DNA of 23,842 nt, from contig DAITAA010000033.1 in assembly GCA_036824505.1 (NCBI GenBank), forward strand, positions 1-23,842, in the 5' to 3' direction. The notes beneath the pieces were generated by a model, which ran no database searches, was not told the DNA's origin, and was given only the letters and a program-made list of their open reading frames with translations. Both the position numbers and the translations under genes were made by a program. Positions 15,035 through 23,075 of the stretch are shown here, piece by piece. How positions within the stretch are numbered: the stretch's first letter is position 1; the number at the start of each line of letters is the position of its first letter. Source of the DNA: SCUD01 sp036824505 (GTDB taxonomy: Bacteria > Pseudomonadota > Gammaproteobacteria > Steroidobacterales > Steroidobacteraceae).

Positions 15035-17100
15035 CATACAGACTCGGCATTGACGTCGGCGGCACATTCACGGATCTCCTGCTCGTGGACGAAAAATCCG
15101 GCAAGACCTGGAGCGTCAAGCTCCCGAGCACGCCGAAGGACCAGTCCATCGGCGTGTTGAGCGGCCTGACGCGGATCTGCAAGCAGGCCGGCATCGATCC
15201 GCGGGCGATCGACCACGTGATGCACGGCACGACCGTTGCGACCAACACCGTGCTGACGAGCTCGGGCGCACGCGTCGGGCTCATCACGACCAAGGGCTAC
15301 CGCCAGGTGCTGCAGATCGCGCGTTCCTACGTGCCGGGCGGTCTCGGCGGCTGGGTCATCTACAACAAGTCGCTGCCGATGGCGCCGCTGAAACTCACGA
15401 TCGAGGCCGACGAGCGCATCGGTGCGCGCGGCGACGTGGTGCGCAAGCTCGACGAGGAGGCTTTGCGTGCCGACCTGCTGAAACTGAAATCCGGGAAAAT
15501 CGAAGCGTTGACCGTCTCGCTGATCAACGCCTTTGCGAATGACACGCACGAGCGGCGCATCCGCGAGATCGCGGCTGCGGTGCTGCCCGGCGTGCCGGTT
15601 TCGCTGTCCTCCGAGGTCGTTCCGGAAATGCAGGAGTACGAACGCACGGTCACCACCGTCGCCAATTCCTACGTGCGCCCGGTCGTGCAACGCTACGTGA
15701 AAAACCTGAAGGACAAGCTCGCATCGAAGGCCGGCGACGTGAAGCTGCACATCCTGCGCTCCGACGGCGGCCTGGCTTCCGCCGCTTCGGCCGAGGAATA
15801 TCCGGTGAACCTGCTGATGTCTGGCCCGGCCGGTGGCGTCACCGGCGCGCTGTGGGTCGCGCTGCAGGCCGGTTTCCCGAACTTGCTGACGGTGGATGTC
15901 GGCGGCACCTCGACCGATGTCGCTCTGATCATGGATGGTGTGCCACGGTTGCGGCGCGAAACGACGGTTGGCGACGTGACCGTGCGCGCCTCGTCCGTGG
16001 ACGTGCGCAGCATCGGCGCCGGCGGCGGTTCCATCGCGCATGTACCGGAACTCACCAAGGCCCTGCGCGTCGGCCCGCAATCCGCGGGCGCCGACCCGGG
16101 GCCCGCGGCCTATGGCCGCGGCGGCACCGAGCCTACCGTCACGGACGCCAATGTCGTGCTCGGGTACCTGCCGGAAATGCAGCGCCTGGGCGGCGACCTC
16201 GAGCTGAAGCGCGAACTCTCGACGCAGGCCGTCACCAAGATCGCGGCGGCACTCGGCAAGTCACTGCACGATGCCGCGCTCGGCATTTACGACATCGTCA
16301 ACGAGAACATGGTCGGGGCGCTGCGGCTGGTATCGGTCGAACAGGGCCACGACCCGCGCGACTATGCCTTGATTGCTTTCGGTGGCGCAGGCCCGTTGCA
16401 TGCCAACGCCCTTTCGATCCTGCTCGGTTCCTGGCCGGCGATCATTCCGCCGGGCCCGGGCGTGTTATGTGCGCTCGGTGACGCGACCACGGCACTGCGC
16501 GACGAGTCGGCGCGTACCTACATCCGCAAGTTCTCGGAGACCACGCCCGGCGAGATTGTAAAGACCCTCGAGCACTTGTCTGCGACTGCCGCCCAGGCGC
16601 TCGAGCGCGAGAAGGTGCCGCTCACCGAGATGAAGCGCAGCTACCAGGTGGACGTGCGCTATCACGGCCAGGGCCTGCGGCTTACGATCGACGTGGACAT
16701 CGGCGCGCTGAAGAAGCGCGGCCTGAAGGCGATCTCGGAGCCGTTCGACGCGGAGCACAAGCGGCTGTTCACATTCGCGCTGCCGCTCGAGCACGAGTTC
16801 GTGGCGCTTCGCGCCGTCGTCCAGGGCCGTGGCATATCGGTGCGCAAGCCCGCCATCGCGCGCGGCGACCGCAACCCGAAGGCCGCGGCCATCGGCACGC
16901 AACTCGTGTACATGGACCGCAAGAAGATCAAGGCCACCGTCTATGACCGCGCGAAGCTCAAGGCCGGCAACCGCATACGCGGGCCGGCAATCGTCATCGA
17001 AATGGATTCGACGACAGTCGTCCTGCCGAGGCACACGGGGCTCGTGGACCGTCTCGGCAATATCCTGATCTACCCGGATTCCCACAAGAAGCTGGCCTGA
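15031..17100 (+). CDS. hyuA: Hydantoinase/oxoprolinase subunit A (ATP-binding)
   Basis: A 689-residue member of the HyuA family, which includes N-methylhydantoinase A, 5-oxoprolinase N-domains and acetone carboxylase beta. It binds and uses ATP to activate a cyclic amide or a ketone, together with the B subunit. LGIDVGGTFTDLLLVD (5-20) and TVDVGGTSTDVAL near residue 288 are the two actin/hexokinase-type phosphate loops; MHGTTVATNTVL lies near 64-75, and LMSGPAGGVTGA and GAGGGSIA follow the expected order. The GTG start has AGGAG at 15021-15025. Its length matches bacterial HyuA (about 690) and is near the beta subunit of acetone carboxylase (about 720). No gamma subunit of acetone carboxylase lies nearby, which favours the hydantoinase/lactamase type. 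It acts in the cytoplasm as a complex with the next gene's product. Confidence 0.9.
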   Translation: MTYRLGIDVGGTFTDLLLVDEKSGKTWSVKLPSTPKDQSIGVLSGLTRICKQAGIDPRAIDHVMHGTTVATNTVLTSSGARVGLITTKGYRQVLQIARSYVPGGLGGWVIYNKSLPMAPLKLTIEADERIGARGDVVRKLDEEALRADLLKLKSGKIEALTVSLINAFANDTHERRIREIAAAVLPGVPVSLSSEVVPEMQEYERTVTTVANSYVRPVVQRYVKNLKDKLASKAGDVKLHILRSDGGLASAASAEEYPVNLLMSGPAGGVTGALWVALQAGFPNLLTVDVGGTSTDVALIMDGVPRLRRETTVGDVTVRASSVDVRSIGAGGGSIAHVPELTKALRVGPQSAGADPGPAAYGRGGTEPTVTDANVVLGYLPEMQRLGGDLELKRELSTQAVTKIAAALGKSLHDAALGIYDIVNENMVGALRLVSVEQGHDPRDYALIAFGGAGPLHANALSILLGSWPAIIPPGPGVLCALGDATTALRDESARTYIRKFSETTPGEIVKTLEHLSATAAQALEREKVPLTEMKRSYQVDVRYHGQGLRLTIDVDIGALKKRGLKAISEPFDAEHKRLFTFALPLEHEFVALRAVVQGRGISVRKPAIARGDRNPKAAAIGTQLVYMDRKKIKATVYDRAKLKAGNRIRGPAIVIEMDSTTVVLPRHTGLVDRLGNILIYPDSHKKLA

Positions 17101-17122
17101 AGAGAGCGACGGAGACAAACCC

Positions 17123-19033
17123 ATGCCCGCCAAGATCATCCAACGCAACAAGAAGCCCTTCAGGAAAATCAAGGTCGACAGCGTCACGATCGACATCATC
17201 GAGAGCGCGCTTCGGAACGCGCGCTTCGAGATGGACACCGTGCTGTTCCGCACCGCGATGTCGCCGGGCATCCGCGAGCAGCACGACGAGTTTCCGCTGA
17301 TCGCGAATCTCGAAGGCAAGATGGTGGTCGGCCAGTTCGGCTCCTTCATCTACGGTTTCATGCAGGGCTACGACGGCACGGTCGAAGAAGGCGACGTGTT
17401 CCTGACCAACGATCCATATTCCTGCAACGGCGCCATCAGCCACATCAACGACTGGCTGCTGCTGATGCCGGTCTTCAAGGACGGCCGCGTGATCGCCTGG
17501 GCCGCGATGTTCGGCCACATGACCGACGTCGGCGGCAAGGTGCCCGGTTCGCTGCCGACCGACGCGCGCACATTCTTCGAGGAAGGCGTCGCCGTGCCGC
17601 CGGTCAAGATCATCCGCGGCGGCCAGCTTCAGGACGATTTGCTCAAGGTCATCCTGCATAACTGCCGGCTGCCGACCTGGAATTTCTCCGACTTCCACGC
17701 GATCGTCGCGGCGCTTCGTACCGCGGCAATCCGCTGCGTCGAGATCAGCCGCCGTTTCGGTGACGACGTCTTCTATTCGGCAATGGACGCGATGCTCGAG
17801 CGCAACAAGCGCGCGATGCGCGAACTGATCCGGCGAACGGTGCCGGAGACGAAGCAGCACTTCGAGGATTATGTCTGCGACGACGGTATGAACATGGGTC
17901 CGTACAAGATCGCCTGCACGATGTGGCGCGAGGGTGACAAATGCATTTTCGACTTCGCCGGCACCGATCCGCAGTCGATCTCCTCGATCAACTTCCTGCT
18001 GAACGAGGAAATGTTCAAGATGTTCGCCGGCGTGTACATGATCATGGTGTTCGACCCGCAGATCCTGTTCAACGACGGCTTCTACGACCTGATGGAAGTG
18101 CGCATTCCCGAGGGCACGCTGCTGAAGCCCATCAAGCCGGCCGCGCTTTCCTGCCGGACGCACGCGCTCGGACGCATCTTCGACGTGCTCGGCGGCCTGC
18201 TCGGCCAGGGCAATCCGGCCTTCATGTGCGCCGCGGGATTTTCGGACAGTCCGCACTTCATGTACTCGGGCTACAACAAGGACGGCGAGTGGTACCAGCT
18301 TTACCAGATCGGCTTCGGCGGCATTCCGGGCAAGCCATTCGGCGACGGCCCGGACGGGCATTCGCTGTGGCCGTCTTTCACCAACGTGCCGAATGAATTT
18401 CTCGAGAGCTACTTTCCGCTGCGCATTGACACCTATGAAACGATCACGGATTCCGGCGGTCCCGGAAAATTCCGCGGCGGCAACGGCATCCGGATCGGCT
18501 ACCATTTCCTGGAGCCCGGCGAGATTTCCATTCACGATGATCGCTGGCTGACTTATCCCTGGGGCGTCAACGGTGGACTGCCCGGCGCGCGCAGCCGCAA
18601 GCGCCTGCAGCGCAAGAATGGCAGCGAGGAGCTGCTGCCATCGAAGACTGATCGCGTCAAAGTCGAGGTCGGCGACCTGCTGCTGTATGAGACCTGGGGC
18701 GGTGGCGGCTGCGGTGACCCGCTGGAGCGCGATCCCGCACTCGTCCTGTTCGACGTCGAGGCCGGGCTCGTGACCGAGGCCGGTGCGCAGCGTTATGGCG
18801 TCGTGATCCGGAATAACCGCGTGGACAGCGCGGCGACTGCGGAACTTCGCGCGCGCATGGCGAAGGAGCGCGGCAAGGCGCCGCTCTTCGATCGCGGGTT
18901 TGCAAGCATCGATGAGTTGAAGGCGCGATGCCTGTCCGAAACCGGGCTGCCGCCGCCGGCGACGCCGCGATTCTCCGCATTCAAGCGCGCCCGCGCGCAA
19001 CCTGCAAAGGCCAAGCAAAGCAGCCATGCCTGA
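17123..19033 (+). CDS. hyuB: Hydantoinase/oxoprolinase subunit B
   Basis: A 636-residue partner of HyuA, carrying the amide-hydrolysing or carboxylating half of the reaction. DSVTIDIIESALRNARFEMD opens the conserved domain; LTNDPY lies near 94, GHMTDVGGKVPGS near 131 (GHxxDxGG, probable metal site) and ETWGGGGCGDPLERDP near 522. The first 15 residues are basic and not conserved. The region IREQHDEFPLI and the FEEGVAVPPVKI segment are as close to acetone carboxylase alpha as to HyuB, so ketone carboxylation is not excluded. At 636 aa it is longer than classic HyuB (about 590) and shorter than acetone carboxylase alpha (about 775). GGAG lies upstream of the ATG, 22 bases after the HyuA stop. 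The tail is Ala/Lys-rich and overlaps the GntR gene by 8 bases. Confidence 0.9.
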   Translation: MPAKIIQRNKKPFRKIKVDSVTIDIIESALRNARFEMDTVLFRTAMSPGIREQHDEFPLIANLEGKMVVGQFGSFIYGFMQGYDGTVEEGDVFLTNDPYSCNGAISHINDWLLLMPVFKDGRVIAWAAMFGHMTDVGGKVPGSLPTDARTFFEEGVAVPPVKIIRGGQLQDDLLKVILHNCRLPTWNFSDFHAIVAALRTAAIRCVEISRRFGDDVFYSAMDAMLERNKRAMRELIRRTVPETKQHFEDYVCDDGMNMGPYKIACTMWREGDKCIFDFAGTDPQSISSINFLLNEEMFKMFAGVYMIMVFDPQILFNDGFYDLMEVRIPEGTLLKPIKPAALSCRTHALGRIFDVLGGLLGQGNPAFMCAAGFSDSPHFMYSGYNKDGEWYQLYQIGFGGIPGKPFGDGPDGHSLWPSFTNVPNEFLESYFPLRIDTYETITDSGGPGKFRGGNGIRIGYHFLEPGEISIHDDRWLTYPWGVNGGLPGARSRKRLQRKNGSEELLPSKTDRVKVEVGDLLLYETWGGGGCGDPLERDPALVLFDVEAGLVTEAGAQRYGVVIRNNRVDSAATAELRARMAKERGKAPLFDRGFASIDELKARCLSETGLPPPATPRFSAFKRARAQPAKAKQSSHA

Positions 19034-19673
19034 AGCCCAATCATCGCGTGCAGTCGACAGGGCTTACGAGGCGGTGCGCTCCGGCATCATTGCCGGACGT
19101 TATCTCGCCGGCGCGCGCTTGACCGAGCAGGAAATTGCGACGACCGTCGGCGTCAGCCGCACGCCGGTACGCGAAGCATTGCGCCGTCTCGACGCCGAGG
19201 GACTCGTCGAATTCACGCCGAACCTGGGCGCCGTCGTCACCACCTTGCATGAGGTGGATTCCGATGAGATCTTCGACCTGCGCGCGATGCTCGAGTCCTA
19301 CGGCGCCCGCCGCGCGACAGCACTCGCGAGCAACGAGCAGATCGCCGAGTTGCGGCGGCTCGCAGAACTGCAATACCGCGAATCGGTCGAGCGCAGAGCG
19401 GGTTACCTCGAGCGCATCGGCGACCTGAACAGCCGGTTTCATCGCTGCATGCAGGACGCGGCCGCGAGTCCGCGGCTCGCCCGTGCGCTTGCCGGGCTGA
19501 TCGAGGCGTCATTGATGATGCGCACATTCCAGAAATACACGCCTGAGGACCTGCAGCGGAGCGCACTGCATCATCTGGAGATCGTCAGCGCGCTCGAGGC
19601 GCGCGATGCAGAGTGGGCTGCTTCCGTGATGTTCTCGCACGTTCACGCAGCCCGCGGCGCGCTGAATCGCTAG
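19026..19673 (+). CDS. GntR-family transcriptional regulator, FCD (FadR-type) effector domain
   Basis: A 215-residue DNA-binding regulator and the probable local repressor. The winged helix (about 8-73) has LTEQEIATTVGVSRTPVREALRRLDAEGLVEFTPNLGAVV, the GntR signature. The all-helical FCD domain (about 80-212) has likely metal or ligand-binding residues N135 and H139 (NSRFH), H182/H183 (LHHLEIV) and H205 (FSHVHAAR). Such proteins are usually released from DNA by a carboxylic acid. It lies inside the operon it probably controls, with its start 8 bases inside hyuB. TGTATACA palindromes at 14037 and 14101, and related ones at 10078 and 10151, have the GT...AC arms expected for this family, making autoregulation likely. 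Confidence 0.92.
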   Translation: MPEAQSSRAVDRAYEAVRSGIIAGRYLAGARLTEQEIATTVGVSRTPVREALRRLDAEGLVEFTPNLGAVVTTLHEVDSDEIFDLRAMLESYGARRATALASNEQIAELRRLAELQYRESVERRAGYLERIGDLNSRFHRCMQDAAASPRLARALAGLIEASLMMRTFQKYTPEDLQRSALHHLEIVSALEARDAEWAASVMFSHVHAARGALNR

Positions 19674-19680
19674 GCGGCGA

Positions 19681-20313
19681 ATGATGGCGCCATCTGCACA
19701 ACCCAATCTTCCGGAACATCACCTGCAACCCGGCCGTCGCCCCGCGCTGCTCGTGATTGATTTCGTCGGTGCCTATCTGAGCCGCGGCTCGCCGCTTTAT
19801 GCCGGCGTCGAGACCGCGGCCGAGGCCTGCAGGCAGCTGCTGTCTGCCGCGCGCAAGACGCGCATTCCGGTGATCCACACGAACGTCGTGTACCAGCCTG
19901 GCGGACGGGACGGTGGCGTGTTTTTTCGCAAGCTTCCCGCGCTGTCCTGCTTCGAGCGCGGCCTGCATCCGGAACTTGCAGCTTTCGGTGAAGGACTTGA
20001 GCCCGCCGAAGGCGAGACGGTCATCAGCAAGCAATATGCGAGCGCCTTCTTTGCGACCTCACTCGGCTCGACCTTGACATCGCTTGGCGTGGACACGCTG
20101 CTGATTGCCGGTGTCTCGACCAGTGGCTGCGTGCGCGCAACCGCCGTCGACGCCTGCCAGCATGGTTTCATTCCGCTGGTCGTGCGCGATGCGGTCGGCG
20201 ACCGCCATCCCGCGCCGCACGAGGCCAATCTGTTCGACCTGCAGGCGAAGTACGCCGAAGTCATCAGTCTCGAGACAGCGCAGAAATATCTTGCGGGCCT
20301 GAAGCAGGCCTGA
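19681..20313 (+). CDS. Isochorismatase-family cysteine hydrolase, N-carbamoylsarcosine-amidase-like
   Basis: A 210-residue cytoplasmic hydrolase with the family triad: D27 in ALLVIDFVGAY, K117 in ISKQYASAFF and C150 in GVSTSGCVRATAVDA. The TSGCVRA loop is characteristic of N-carbamoylsarcosine amidase and related amidases rather than of true isochorismatases. That enzyme removes the carbamoyl group as CO2 and ammonia after an N-methylhydantoinase has opened the ring, so its place next to HyuAB is biochemically coherent. Two adjacent ATGs (19681, 19684) are possible starts; neither has a strong ribosome site, and the gene begins 7 bases after the GntR stop, suggesting coupling. The real substrate could be another amide or carbamate. 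Confidence 0.88.
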   Translation: MMAPSAQPNLPEHHLQPGRRPALLVIDFVGAYLSRGSPLYAGVETAAEACRQLLSAARKTRIPVIHTNVVYQPGGRDGGVFFRKLPALSCFERGLHPELAAFGEGLEPAEGETVISKQYASAFFATSLGSTLTSLGVDTLLIAGVSTSGCVRATAVDACQHGFIPLVVRDAVGDRHPAPHEANLFDLQAKYAEVISLETAQKYLAGLKQA

Positions 20314-20317
20314 GCGC

Positions 20318-21541
20318 ATGGGCCCGCTGCACGGTGTCACGGTCCTCGACCTCAGCCGCATCCTGGCCGGCCCCTGGGCGACGCAGTGCCTCGCCGATTT
20401 CGGCGCGACGGTGTGGAAGATCGAAAAACCCGGGGCCGGCGACGATACCCGCCACTGGGGCCCGCCCTGGCTGAAGGACCAGGCCGGCCGCGACACCGGC
20501 GAATCGGCGTATTACCTCTCGAGCAATCGCGGCAAGCGCTCGCTCGCCATCGATTTCACGAAATCGGCCGGGCAGAAGTTGATCCGCGGCCTCGCAGAAC
20601 GCGCCGACGTGCTGATCGAGAACTTCAGGGTCGGCACGCTCGCGCGCTATGGGCTCGGTTATGACCATCTGCGGGCACTGAACCAGCGCCTGATCTATTG
20701 TTCGATATCGGCTTTTGGTCAGGACGGGCCCGAAGCGGGCGCCGCCGGCTACGACGCGATGATCCAGGCGATGTCGGGACTCATGAGTGTCACCGGCGTG
20801 CCGGATGGCGAGCCCGGTGCGGGTCCAATCAAGGTGGGAGTCGCCGTTTCCGACCTGCTGAGCGGCATGTATGCCCTGTCGGCCATCCTTGGCGCTCTTT
20901 ATGAGCGCGAAAAATCGGGTCGGGGTCAGCTGATCGACCTGGCGCTCCTCGATACCCAGGTCGCGGCACTCGCGAACCAGAGCCTGAACTACCTGGTTTC
21001 GGGGATTCCGCCCGGACGCCGGGGCACGGCGCACCCGAATATCGTGCCCTACCAGGCATTCGCGACTGCGGATGGCTACTTGATGCTCGCGGTCGGCAAC
21101 GACCGGCAATTCGAGAGCTTTTGCGGCGTGGCGGGCAGTCCGGGGCTCGCGGCGGATGAGCGTTTTCGGTCCAACGCGGGGCGGGTGGCTAACAGGGGCG
21201 CTTTGGTCCCCGAAATCGCCCGGCTGTGCCGGCAGAAAACGACCCGGCAATGGCTGGATGCGCTCGCAACTGCCGGCGTGCCCTGCGGCCCGATCAACGA
21301 TCTGGCGGAAGTGTTCGATGAGCCCCAGGTGCAGCACCGGAAGATGCGCTTCGATCTGCCCCACCCCGCTGGCGGTCAGGTTCCGCAGGTGCGAAACCCC
21401 GTGCTCTACTCGCGCAGCAAGCTCGAGTACCGCGACCCGCCGCCGCTGCTCGGTGAGCACACGCAAGCAGTGTTGCAACAGGAACTCGGCATCAGCGCTT
21501 CGGAATTCGAGTCTTTGCGTTCGGACGGCGTGGTGCAGTAA
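20318..21541 (+). CDS. Class III (CaiB/BaiF) acyl-CoA transferase, second copy
   Basis: A 407-residue family III CoA-transferase. LHGVTVLDLSRILAGPWATQCLADFGATVWKIEKP (4-38) is the family N-terminus, IENFRVGTLARYGLG lies at 100-114 and D179 in VGVAVSDLLSG is the expected catalytic Asp. It differs strongly from the copy at 12821-14029, so the two probably handle different acids rather than being a recent duplication. The N-terminal motif (LDLSRILAGPWATQxLADFGA) is typical of succinyl-CoA-dependent members such as malate/citramalate or glutarate transferases, but donor and acceptor cannot be fixed from sequence. It begins 4 bases after the preceding stop and is the last gene of the operon; a strong hairpin follows two bases after its stop. 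Confidence 0.91.
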   Translation: MGPLHGVTVLDLSRILAGPWATQCLADFGATVWKIEKPGAGDDTRHWGPPWLKDQAGRDTGESAYYLSSNRGKRSLAIDFTKSAGQKLIRGLAERADVLIENFRVGTLARYGLGYDHLRALNQRLIYCSISAFGQDGPEAGAAGYDAMIQAMSGLMSVTGVPDGEPGAGPIKVGVAVSDLLSGMYALSAILGALYEREKSGRGQLIDLALLDTQVAALANQSLNYLVSGIPPGRRGTAHPNIVPYQAFATADGYLMLAVGNDRQFESFCGVAGSPGLAADERFRSNAGRVANRGALVPEIARLCRQKTTRQWLDALATAGVPCGPINDLAEVFDEPQVQHRKMRFDLPHPAGGQVPQVRNPVLYSRSKLEYRDPPPLLGEHTQAVLQQELGISASEFESLRSDGVVQ

Positions 21542-21542
21542 T

Positions 21543-21591
21543 AGGGGACGCACCCCTTTACCGCAGCGGAAAAGGGGTGCGTCCCCTTTTT
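21543..21591. terminator. Strong palindrome, probable bidirectional terminator (REP-like)
   Basis: AGGGGACGCACCCCTTT (21543-21559) pairs perfectly with AAAGGGGTGCGTCCCCT (21571-21587), leaving an 11-base loop. TTTTT follows on the plus strand, giving a factor-independent terminator for the operon ending at 21541. The T-run includes the TAA stop of the convergent regulator gene. Such GGGGACGCACCCC-type palindromes look like dispersed REP elements, which is a pattern memory, not a search result. Confidence 0.85.
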
Positions 21592-22075
21592 ACCAGAGCT
21601 TGCGGCGGCTGCCGCGCAGGAGTTTTGCAGCAAGCCGCTCCTGGCGGCGTCCCAGTTCCCGCGGCCGCAGGTTCGCGTACGCAGCCGGTTCCAGTTTTTC
21701 CTTCAGCAGCACCTCGGCACGGGCCAGCGCCTGGCGTGCGCGCACGTCCTGCAGCGTGCCGCCTTTCGGCACAATCGCAAATGCGACCTGGCAACCCATC
21801 GCCTGCGCGAGACGATCGAGACTTGCGAGCGTGATGCGGCGTCGTCCTTCCGCGCGTTCCATCTGCTGCACGGTTGCGCGCGAGATGCCCGCGCGCGCTG
21901 CGAGTTGCGACTGCGAAATGCCGAGTGCATCGCGGATCTCCCGCACCCAGCCGGCCTTCGGAATCAGTTGCGGATTCATCCGCGGAAAGGCACGCGCGGC
22001 CTTCGCAAGTTCAGCGCGCTTGACGCGCGGGCCGCGGCGCGGCGCAGGCGGCTTCGTGGGTTTTCTGGGGCTCAA
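21590..22075 (-). CDS. XRE-type regulator resembling 'mobile mystery protein A'
   Basis: A 161-residue DNA-binding protein. The helix-turn-helix (about 44-95) reads GWVREIRDALGISQSQLAARAGISRATVQQMERAE and is followed by ITLASLDRLAQAMGCQVAFAIVPKGGTLQDVRARQALARAE. The GW-IR-ALG start and the VP-LQD-V-RA tail match the family called mobile mystery protein A, which is usually paired with a Fic-domain protein (B) in a toxin-antitoxin-like module. No Fic gene follows: the next thing downstream is the terminator and the convergent CoA-transferase. The start is TTG 22075 with a weak AAGAG upstream; ATG at residue 33 would cut off the basic N-terminus. A perfect 16-base palindrome lies 16 bases upstream and is a likely autoregulatory site. 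Confidence 0.78.
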   Translation of the reverse strand: MSPRKPTKPPAPRRGPRVKRAELAKAARAFPRMNPQLIPKAGWVREIRDALGISQSQLAARAGISRATVQQMERAEGRRRITLASLDRLAQAMGCQVAFAIVPKGGTLQDVRARQALARAEVLLKEKLEPAAYANLRPRELGRRQERLAAKLLRGSRRKLW

Positions 22076-22091
22076 TTTGGCGCTCTTATCG

Positions 22092-22107
22092 GATGCGTAT
22101 ACGCATC
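22092..22107. promoter_or_regulatory. 16-base perfect palindrome, probable operator of the XRE regulator
   Basis: GATGCGTATACGCATC is self-complementary over all 16 bases and lies between the TTG start at 22075 and an AT-rich ATCATATAT run (22105-22113) that could hold the -10 region. Its arms differ from the TGTATACA sites of the catabolic locus, so it should serve a different protein. Confidence 0.65.
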
Positions 22108-22422
22108 ATATATCAGCGCAACGACTTGAAATCAATCATGGCGGAAAATCCCGCTCTGTGCCAGGCGCATTGACGCGGCGCAATCGCCTTCGTCCGCGCT
22201 TCGCAGCGCCTGCAAATGGCACCGTCGCAGATCTATTTAATGATGCGACGCGCCCCAGCCTTGCGGCAGCGCAGGAACATTTGTTGCGCCATCAAGGAGC
22301 CGCCAACAATCGTGAGCGGCTCCCGGTGGTGGGCATGTTCCGGAGTAACTTCAGGCGATTTCGCGATTGATGGCCGAGCGCGCTATTCGCGATACCTGTC
22401 GGCCTGGTTTGCGCCGCGCCTG
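22108..22422. other. Non-coding stretch with one inverted repeat
   Basis: No supportable gene. GGAGCCGC (22296-22303) and GCGGCTCC (22316-22323) form an 8-base stem with a 12-base loop. It could end minus-strand transcription from the HigBA remnant, but no T-run follows. The rest shows no homology I can name. Confidence 0.5.
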
Positions 22423-22656
22423 TTAAAGATCGTAATTCGCCTGCATCGTCAGCCATGACTCGGCGGACCCACCGAGTACGGCGCCGAGTCGCACCGCCAT
22501 TCCAGCGCTGACCGCCGCGCGAGCATTCAAGACGTGCAAGAGGGCCACGCGCGTAAACCCGAGACGGTTGGCGAAGTCCGTAACCGTGATGCCACTGTTC
22601 TTGAACACTCCGTCGCACAGAACTTCACCTGGATGAGAGGAGTCATGCATTGGCAT
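22423..22656 (-). CDS. higA: HigA-family antitoxin, shortened C-terminus
   Basis: A 77-residue XRE-type antitoxin. HPGEVLCDGVFKNSGITVTDFANRLGFTR is the HigA opening with its helix-turn-helix, and MAVRLGAVLGGSAESWLTMQANYDL is the family end block. In usual HigA (about 95-105 residues) YDL is followed by W and a further helix; here a TAA stop comes right after YDL, so the C-terminus is lost. The DNA-binding part is intact and could still bind its operator. GGAG precedes ATG 22656; a second in-frame ATG lies at 22650. The upstream toxin gene is broken, so this antitoxin has no functional local partner. Confidence 0.8.
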   Translation of the reverse strand: MPMHDSSHPGEVLCDGVFKNSGITVTDFANRLGFTRVALLHVLNARAAVSAGMAVRLGAVLGGSAESWLTMQANYDL

Positions 22657-22864
22657 TGCCAGTCTCCCGCGTAGCGACAGTCCTGATTATCAACGTCGAC
22701 CGCATGCGGCCCACTGCATGAAGGTCCATCGCGGCTGGCGTATCGCTGGGATCGAGTCGGCCGAGTTGCAGCCTCAGTCGAAAAGCGTGCTTTGGCTGGA
22801 ACCCCGCCTTGCTACCCAAACGAAAGAACTGTTCGGAGCCCTCGTGTCGGAGACTCCTGATCAC
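22643..22864 (-). pseudogene. higB: HigB-type toxin remnant (internal deletion and frameshift)
   Basis: From GTG 22864 the frame reads VIRSLRHEGSEQFFRLGSKAG...HAFRLRLQLGRLDPSDTPAAMDL, the first half of HigB/RelE-type toxins. The expected next part (P-W-LH-LKG ... W-V-V-GNWR-TF-F) is absent and the frame ends in unrelated residues. In another frame just downstream, HAVDVDNQDCRY resembles the C-terminal DAVDVDYEDYH of HigB. About 35 codons carrying the catalytic and core strands have been deleted with a frame change. The product should be inactive as an RNase. The stop overlaps the higA start region by 14 bases. Confidence 0.75.
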
Positions 22865-23023
22865 GCCAAATGAATAGCGTTGATATGCAGGCAGCAAAAT
22901 GATGCGGACTAATCGGATCGTGGTCGTCAGGGACGTTGCTTCGCATATCTTGCATGTCTGGCATGATTCGTCTTGAGATACATCCGCGATCGATGCTCAT
23001 GTCCATCAACGCCCCTCCTGGCC

Positions 23024-23053
23024 TTGTATTGCGGGATATTGGATGTCTATAGC
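23024..23053 (+). promoter_or_regulatory. Possible promoter of the cupin gene
   Basis: TTGTAT (23024-23029), an 18-base spacer and TATAGC (23048-23053). An AGGG at 23065-23068 serves as ribosome site for ATG 23076. Upstream, 22865-23023 holds nothing else I can name beyond the presumed promoter of the HigB remnant. Confidence 0.35.
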
Positions 23054-23075
23054 CATCCTTTACTAGGGTAAGCCC

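Noticed and set aside
16994..19027. 677-codon minus-strand open frame opposite hyuB
   Set aside because: Length comes from GC-rich codon structure of hyuB; composition is Arg/Ala/His-rich and no family features appear.
15031..19033. Acetone carboxylase
   Set aside because: No gamma subunit gene nearby, the B subunit is shorter than the alpha subunit, and an N-carbamoylsarcosine-amidase-like gene is adjacent; kept only as an alternative.
22097..22102. GTATAC core upstream of the XRE regulator as a further site of the GntR regulon
   Set aside because: It is the centre of a different 16-base palindrome (ATGCGTATACGCAT arms), better explained as the regulator's own site.
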